From NCBI GenBank assembly GCA_028382005.1, contig JAOESH010000018.1:1-37704 (forward strand): a stretch of DNA of 37,704 nt. Direction: 5' to 3'. A model generated the notes under the pieces. That model ran no database searches. It was given only the letters and a program-made list of their open reading frames with translations, and had not been told where the DNA came from. The position numbers and the translations under genes are program-made. Positions 33,873 through 37,704 of the stretch are shown here, in pieces (the stretch's first letter is position 1; the number at the start of each line of letters is the position of its first letter). This DNA comes from Pseudomonadota bacterium. Lineage in GTDB: Bacteria; Pseudomonadota; Alphaproteobacteria; Puniceispirillales; Marisalimonadaceae.

Positions 33873-33887
33873 TAATAACTATTATCA
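33873..33887. promoter_or_regulatory. Second Fur-type box, inverted copy, upstream of mbfA
   Basis: TAATAACTATTATCA is the reverse complement of the box at 33830-33844 with one mismatch and is about 80 bases before the mbfA start. The two boxes are separated by 28 bases. Two Fur dimers could bind here, possibly with looping or bending. Confidence 0.6.
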
Positions 33888-33964
33888 TTTGCAAATAAAA
33901 TCAATAAATTCAATGACTTATCTTAAAAACTAATATACTAAAATTATTTAAAGGAAAATTTTTT

Positions 33965-34942
33965 TTGTTCAATTTATTTAATAAAAGAAAATCTATCGTT
34001 GATTTAAAGGATTACGAAATTTTATCTTTAGCCATCTGTGCTTTAGATGAGGATTTAAAATATTATGATAATTATGTTTCTAATTTCATAATAGATTATC
34101 CAGAGACTTCTAAATTATTCAAGAAAATGTCTAGCACAAAAAATGAATTTAGACTGAAGCTACTTAATTTATACAAAGAGAAATTTTCTCATTTAATTAA
34201 TTTTAATGATACTAATCAAGTCTCTGATTTTTATAAACGTAAACCATTTTGGTTTGTTAAACATAATTCCCTTGAAGTAGTTCGCTCTGAAATTCTTAAA
34301 ATGGAAAACGTTTCAGCGGATTACTTTTATTTTGCTGCCAAAAATTCAAAAGACATTGATTGTAGGCATTTGTTAGGTGATTTAGCAAAATTCAATAGAG
34401 ACTTAAGAGATAAGGCAAATGTGATTTTAACAAAAATTGAAAGTTCTAAAAGTGGTAAAGATGAAATTGTTAAAGATAAAAGGCAATTCATATTAACTTG
34501 GGTTCAGCCAGGCTTGGCAGGGTTAATGGATGGTTCGGTATCTACACTAGCTCCAATCTTTGCGACTGCATTTGCAACTAAAGACAGTCATACAACATTA
34601 CTCGTTGGACTTGCCGCCTCAATTGGAGCTGGTATTTCTATGGGTTTCACTGAAGCAGTTCATGATGATGGAGTCATATCGGGAAGAGGGTCTCCTATTA
34701 AAAGAGGATTTGCCTCTGGTATAATGACCACTATTGGAGGATTAGGGCATGCATTACCGTATTTAATTACTGATTTTTATATTGCAACAGTCATTGCAAT
34801 GTTTTTTGTCATTGTTGAATTATGGGCTATAGCATGGATACAGGCTAGATATATGAAAATTAAGTTTACCAAAGCAGTGTTTCAAGTAGTTTTTGGTGGG
34901 TCATTGGTACTTGGAGCTGGAATATTGATAGGAGGAGGATAA
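33965..34942 (+). CDS. mbfA: MbfA-like iron exporter: ferritin-like plus VIT domain (325 aa)
   Basis: The order of domains is that of membrane-bound ferritin A: a cytoplasmic ferritin-like four-helix region (residues about 15-155), then a VIT1/CCC1-type membrane domain (175-325). In the VIT part, PGLAGLMDGSVSTLAPIFA with Asp189 and GAGISMGFTEAVHDDG with Glu230 are intact, and several membrane helices follow. The ferritin-like part lacks the expected diiron Glu/His pairs: the usual ExxH regions read KNEFRLKLL (60-68) and KFNRDLRDK (142-150), with no His at the ligand places. MbfA exports iron under excess in alphaproteobacteria. The start is a TTG after AAGGA. Two Fur boxes stand upstream, and futA follows after 80 bases. 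Confidence 0.88.
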   Translation: MFNLFNKRKSIVDLKDYEILSLAICALDEDLKYYDNYVSNFIIDYPETSKLFKKMSSTKNEFRLKLLNLYKEKFSHLINFNDTNQVSDFYKRKPFWFVKHNSLEVVRSEILKMENVSADYFYFAAKNSKDIDCRHLLGDLAKFNRDLRDKANVILTKIESSKSGKDEIVKDKRQFILTWVQPGLAGLMDGSVSTLAPIFATAFATKDSHTTLLVGLAASIGAGISMGFTEAVHDDGVISGRGSPIKRGFASGIMTTIGGLGHALPYLITDFYIATVIAMFFVIVELWAIAWIQARYMKIKFTKAVFQVVFGGSLVLGAGILIGGG

Positions 34943-34949
34943 AAAAGTA

Positions 34950-34983
34950 TTGACATTGATAATAGTTATGATAATGATTATCA
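34950..34983 (+). promoter_or_regulatory. futA promoter with a perfect Fur box
   Basis: A consensus -35 TTGACA (34950-34955) is followed by TGATAATGATTATCA (34969-34983), an exact match to the 7-1-7 Fur consensus, which covers the place where the -10 should be. A degenerate second box, TGATAATAGTTATGA (34957-34971), overlaps its left edge. Fur with iron bound would block this promoter, so futA should be on when iron is scarce. Confidence 0.75.
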
Positions 34984-35022
34984 AATTGATTATTATTATT
35001 AAATAAATTTGAGGCTGTTATT

Positions 35023-36060
35023 ATGAAAAAATTAAAATCTTTAGTATTCTATTTTATTAACTTAATGTTTTGTCTTTCTATATTGTTTTTTGGACTACAA
35101 CGTGCCAGTGCAAAAGAACTAAATATATACTCTTATAGAAGTCCAGCGCTATTAGAGCCATTTACTAAGCAATATGAAAAAGAATTTAATGTAAAATTTA
35201 ATATACTTCACGCAAAAAAAGGTCTTGCACAAAGACTTAAACTTGAAGGAAAAAACTCACCAGCAGATATTATTCTAACAGTTGATATTTCAAGATTATC
35301 AGAGCTTGCTGATATGGATTTAGTAAAACAAATAGACTCAAAAGTAATAAATAATAATGTGCCAAAACATTTAAGAGACATAAATAAAAAATGGATAAGT
35401 TTATCAACAAGAGCAAGGATAATTGGTGTTTCAAATAAAAGAGTTAATAAAAATGATATACGTAACATAGAGGATTTAGCCAATCCAAAATACAAAGGTA
35501 AAATTTGTACAAGGATTGGAAGTCACTCGTATAATAGAGCATTGTTGGCTTCAATTGTTGCACATAGTGGAGAAAGAAAAGCTACGGCTTGGGCAGAGGG
35601 ACTTGTGTCTAATTTCGCAAGAACGCCAAAAGGGAATGATAGAGCTCAAGCTAAGGCGATTTTTTCCGGTGAGTGCGATATTGTTTTGATGAATACCTAC
35701 TATTTTGCACTGATGAAATTTAATAATAAAAAACCAGAACAAAAAAAATGGGCAAAAGCCACGGATGTAATTTTTTACAATCAAGGTGGAAGAGGTCAGC
35801 ACATAAATGTATCTGGAGGAGCAATTGCGAAATATTCTAAAAATAGCGAAGAAGCAATAAAATTTTTAGAATGGATGACTGAGCCTAAAGCTCAAAAAAT
35901 TTATTCTGAAGTAAATTTTGAGTATCCAGTAAATCCTAAGGTCAATCTTAGTGGAAAAATTATGGAGTGGGGAACATTTAAGGCTGATAATTTGCCCATT
36001 AGTAAAATTGCAAAAAATTCAAAAAAGGCACAAATGATTATTGATAAAGTCGGATGGTGA
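35023..36060 (+). CDS. futA: Ferric iron ABC transporter substrate-binding protein, FutA-like (345 aa)
   Basis: The periplasmic Fe(III)-binding protein of the FutA/FbpA/IdiA family. A signal peptide with cleavage after ASA (residue 30) is followed by ELNIYSYRS, the family's first strand. Iron-ligand tyrosines expected for the family are visible: Tyr38 in YSYRS, Tyr170 in GSHSYNRALL and the Tyr226-Tyr227 pair in NTYYFAL. ASIVAHSGERKATAWA and the closing YPVNPKV region are typical. The gene has its own Fur-controlled promoter and lies apart from the permease gene, which is on the other strand beyond fur. An AT-rich hairpin terminates the convergent transcription units beyond its end. Confidence 0.92.
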   Translation: MKKLKSLVFYFINLMFCLSILFFGLQRASAKELNIYSYRSPALLEPFTKQYEKEFNVKFNILHAKKGLAQRLKLEGKNSPADIILTVDISRLSELADMDLVKQIDSKVINNNVPKHLRDINKKWISLSTRARIIGVSNKRVNKNDIRNIEDLANPKYKGKICTRIGSHSYNRALLASIVAHSGERKATAWAEGLVSNFARTPKGNDRAQAKAIFSGECDIVLMNTYYFALMKFNNKKPEQKKWAKATDVIFYNQGGRGQHINVSGGAIAKYSKNSEEAIKFLEWMTEPKAQKIYSEVNFEYPVNPKVNLSGKIMEWGTFKADNLPISKIAKNSKKAQMIIDKVGW

Positions 36061-36120
36061 TTAAAGTAAATACTCTATTCCCAAATACGCAATTAAAAGC
36101 CAAATAATACCTTTTAATAA

Positions 36121-36160
36121 AAAAAAGGAAAAAAGTACAAGCCCAATCTTTTTTGGGCTT
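36121..36160 (-). terminator. Intrinsic terminator between convergent futA and SDR genes
   Basis: The arms AAGCCCAA (36139-36146) and TTGGGCTT (36153-36160) pair perfectly around a 6-base loop. Read on the minus strand, the hairpin is followed by GTAC and then a T-rich run opposite the A-tracts at 36119-36135, so it would end transcripts of the SDR gene. On the plus strand no T-run follows, so it may stop futA transcripts only weakly. Confidence 0.65.
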
Positions 36161-36178
36161 AACTTATTACTAAAATAA

Positions 36179-36919
36179 TTATACAGTTTGACCGCCGTTT
36201 ATCTGAATCTCGGTGCCATTAACATAAGAAAAAGTATCAGAACACATAGAATGTATAACGCCTGCAACTTCTTCGGGAGTTCCTAAACGTTTCATAGGGA
36301 TTTTTTCAGTAAGCATTTTTTTACTGTGAGGTGTTATCATTGAAGTTTCAATTTCACCAGGCGCTATCGCATTTACTCTTATACCTTCATTAGCTAAATC
36401 TGAAGCCATTTCACGTGTAAGTGATTTAAGTGCTGCCTTCGACGTAGCATAAGCCGGTCCTGCAAACTGATGAACATTGTCACTTGCGATTGATGTGACA
36501 TTTATTATTACACCTTTTGCCAACTTTAAATTAGAAATAATTGATTGAGAAATTATAATAGGAGCAAAAAAGTTTACGTTAAAAACTTGTCTCCACAAAC
36601 TTAGGTCGGTATCGGTAAACCCTAATCTCAAATTATTAGAGTTTTTAGGTGAAATTGCAGCATTATTAATTAATGCTTTAACTGGTCTGCCATCAAGAAA
36701 TTTATTTAAATCTAAAAGAGTTTTATCCAAAGAGATTTGATTTTCTAAATCAACTTGGAAATGTAATTGTTTGTTATTAGACCAAGGGCATGTAGAAGCA
36801 ACTTCAGATCTTGAAAATGTTATGACTGTCCAGCCATCATCCCAGAACTTTTTTGAAGTGGCATGACCAATACCTCTGCTACCACCGGTAAGAATAATAA
36901 TTTTATCGTTATTTTCCAT
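36179..36919 (-). CDS. SDR family oxidoreductase, FabG-like (246 aa)
   Basis: A classical short-chain dehydrogenase. TGGSRGIG at residues 11-18 binds the cofactor, followed by the NNAAIS motif, the catalytic Ser (VTSIAS), and Tyr and Lys in YATSK. The closing EIQINGGQTV is of the 3-oxoacyl-ACP reductase type. The Arg/Ser in place of the acidic residue at the end of beta-2 (TFSRSE) suggests NADP. The gene lies downstream of fur on the same strand, 75 bases away, and a Fur-like box lies just before its ribosome-binding site. Its role in an iron context is not evident. Confidence 0.9.
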   Translation of the reverse strand: MENNDKIIILTGGSRGIGHATSKKFWDDGWTVITFSRSEVASTCPWSNNKQLHFQVDLENQISLDKTLLDLNKFLDGRPVKALINNAAISPKNSNNLRLGFTDTDLSLWRQVFNVNFFAPIIISQSIISNLKLAKGVIINVTSIASDNVHQFAGPAYATSKAALKSLTREMASDLANEGIRVNAIAPGEIETSMITPHSKKMLTEKIPMKRLGTPEEVAGVIHSMCSDTFSYVNGTEIQINGGQTV

Positions 36920-36935
36920 TGTACCTATATGAGAT

Positions 36936-36950
36936 TGATAATCATTCTTA
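36936..36950. promoter_or_regulatory. Weaker Fur-like box before the SDR gene
   Basis: TGATAATCATTCTTA matches TGATAATNATTATCA at all but two positions. It lies in the 75-base gap between the end of fur and the start of the SDR gene, about 17 bases upstream of that start. It would let Fur control the SDR gene alone. Confidence 0.4.
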
Positions 36951-36994
36951 TTTTAACATATAAATCAATAATTTTCAATAATTATGAAATAAAT

Positions 36995-37399
36995 TTAATT
37001 TTTAATTTTTTTACCAAACAGTTCTAAACGATGATCAACTAATTCATAACCCATTTTTAGAGCAACTTGTCTTTTCATTTCTTCTAGTTCTTCATTTTGA
37101 AATTCAATTATTTCACCAGATTCTATATCAATTAAATGCTCGTGGTGTTCACCAGCCTCTTCGTATCTGGCACGACCATCACCAATATCTAATTTTTCAA
37201 TTATTCCTGCTTCTTCAAATAATTTAATCGTACGATAAACTGTCGCAATAGAGATTGATCTGTCCTTTGAAACAGCTCTTCTATATAATTCATCAACATC
37301 AGGATGATCTTCAGAATCTTCAATAACTTCAAGTATAATCTTCCTTGGTAAAGTCATTCTTAAGCCATTTTTTAAACATTTATCATAAAGTTCTGCCAT
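36995..37399 (-). CDS. fur: Fur family transcriptional regulator (134 aa)
   Basis: A ferric-uptake-regulator protein. The winged helix has SISIATVYRTIKLFEEAGII (residues 48-67), then the hinge GDGRARYEE and the metal-binding HHEHLID with His85, His86 and His88. Other likely ligands are His32, Glu80, Glu106 and His123. The Cys pair that holds structural zinc in E. coli Fur is replaced (DIESGEIIEF), as in the alphaproteobacterial Fur/Mur group, so iron or manganese sensing is possible. The nearby Fur-type boxes favour control of the iron genes. It follows the ferric permease gene by 74 bases on the same strand and precedes the SDR gene. Confidence 0.93.
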   Translation of the reverse strand: MAELYDKCLKNGLRMTLPRKIILEVIEDSEDHPDVDELYRRAVSKDRSISIATVYRTIKLFEEAGIIEKLDIGDGRARYEEAGEHHEHLIDIESGEIIEFQNEELEEMKRQVALKMGYELVDHRLELFGKKIKN

Positions 37400-37473
37400 A
37401 TATTATCTCAAATTAGTATCTAATATTTAGTTTAAATTATAATCACTCTAAAGTAATAAAATATTTAAAACAA

Positions 37474-37704
37474 TTAAATTGTTTTTTTAGACATTATATT
37501 ATTTATGAATAAGATAGGTATTAGCCCTATTATTACAATAATAAGAGCTGCTGCAGATGCTCTTCCAAGCATTTCATCACTGGCAAATTGGTATACATAA
37601 GTGGCTAAGGTTTCAAAATTTAAAGGTCTTAAAAGGAGAGTGATGGGTAATTCTTTAACAATGTCTACAAATGTAAGTATGGCAGCAGTCAATACTGATG
37701 GTTT
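37474..37704 (-). CDS. futB: Ferric iron ABC transporter permease, C-terminal part (window edge)
   Basis: The open frame of 76 codons extends beyond the right edge. The visible part is the end of a binding-protein-dependent permease of the FbpB/FutB type: FVDIVKELPITLLLRPLNF is the EAA-like loop and its conserved continuation, then ETLATYVYQFASDEMLGRAS and a last membrane helix (ALIIVIIGLIPILFIN) with a basic tail. It is probably the permease that works with the FutA protein encoded at 35023, although the genes are on opposite strands and separated by fur and an SDR gene. The ATPase gene is not in the window. Confidence 0.85.
   Translation of the reverse strand, partial: KPSVLTAAILTFVDIVKELPITLLLRPLNFETLATYVYQFASDEMLGRASAAALIIVIIGLIPILFINNIMSKKTI

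Noticed and set aside
1-37704. Search for CRISPR repeats, tRNA or rRNA genes, insertion sequences and phage or integrase genes
   Set aside because: No regularly spaced repeats, no tRNA cloverleaf or rRNA signatures, and no transposase or integrase motifs were found by reading both strands.

Overview
The window is low-GC, densely packed chromosomal DNA. The gene set suggests a free-living, probably marine, heterotrophic alphaproteobacterium. The clues are an MbfA-type iron exporter, a Fur protein of the alphaproteobacterial Fur/Mur kind that lacks the C-terminal cysteine zinc site, sitABCD, a MOFRL glycerate 2-kinase, and many sugar-acid and acyl-CoA enzymes with little AT-rich spacer between them. 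This placement is an inference from gene content. No rRNA, tRNA, CRISPR array, transposase or phage gene was seen.

Layout. (1) 1-2000: the start of a lipoprotein gene cut by the window edge and an uncharacterised partner (minus strand), then a spacer with two inverted repeats, then a winged-helix regulator and an SDR (plus strand). (2) 1921-6810: an organic-acid and sugar-acid block with a tartrate/D-malate dehydrogenase, a NIPSNAP protein, a frameshifted FMN-dependent 2-hydroxyacid dehydrogenase, L-fuconate dehydratase and an HSL-type esterase. (3) 6920-10586: a possible 30-residue membrane peptide, then a tightly coupled sitABCD Mn/Fe importer. (4) 10688-13110: a close-packed row of GAF protein, orphan protein, haloalkane-dehalogenase-like hydrolase and DUF952 protein. 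(5) 13051-20733: single metabolic genes on both strands, namely glycosyltransferase, GST, glycerate 2-kinase, enoyl-CoA hydratase, lytic transglycosylase, nitroreductase, MFS carrier and metallo-hydrolase. (6) 20909-30132: a CoA-ester block with CaiB/BaiF CoA-transferase, MFS carrier, gate-domain membrane protein, SDR, esterase, thiolase, enoyl-CoA hydratase and two overlapping acyl-CoA dehydrogenases. (7) 30280-33668: an RraA-like protein facing a DUF1537 kinase, a small ABM-fold protein and a second isopropylmalate-dehydrogenase-family enzyme, probably for four-carbon sugar acids. (8) 33700-37704: an iron block with Fur boxes, mbfA, futA, an SDR, fur and the end of a ferric-iron ABC permease.

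How it fits together. Uptake (sit, fut), export (MbfA) and the sensor (Fur) for iron and manganese sit in two blocks. Convincing 15-bp Fur-type boxes lie before mbfA and futA, and a weaker one lies before the SDR next to fur. The catabolic blocks would feed hydroxy acids, sugar acids and acyl-CoA esters into central metabolism. The points most worth following up are: a 9-C homopolymer that breaks the FMN enzyme gene; an MbfA whose ferritin-like domain seems to have lost its diiron ligands while the transport domain is intact; the paired acyl-CoA dehydrogenases; the mixed four-carbon-acid cluster; the GAF/orphan/dehalogenase/DUF952 row; and several perfect palindromes in the few intergenic gaps.
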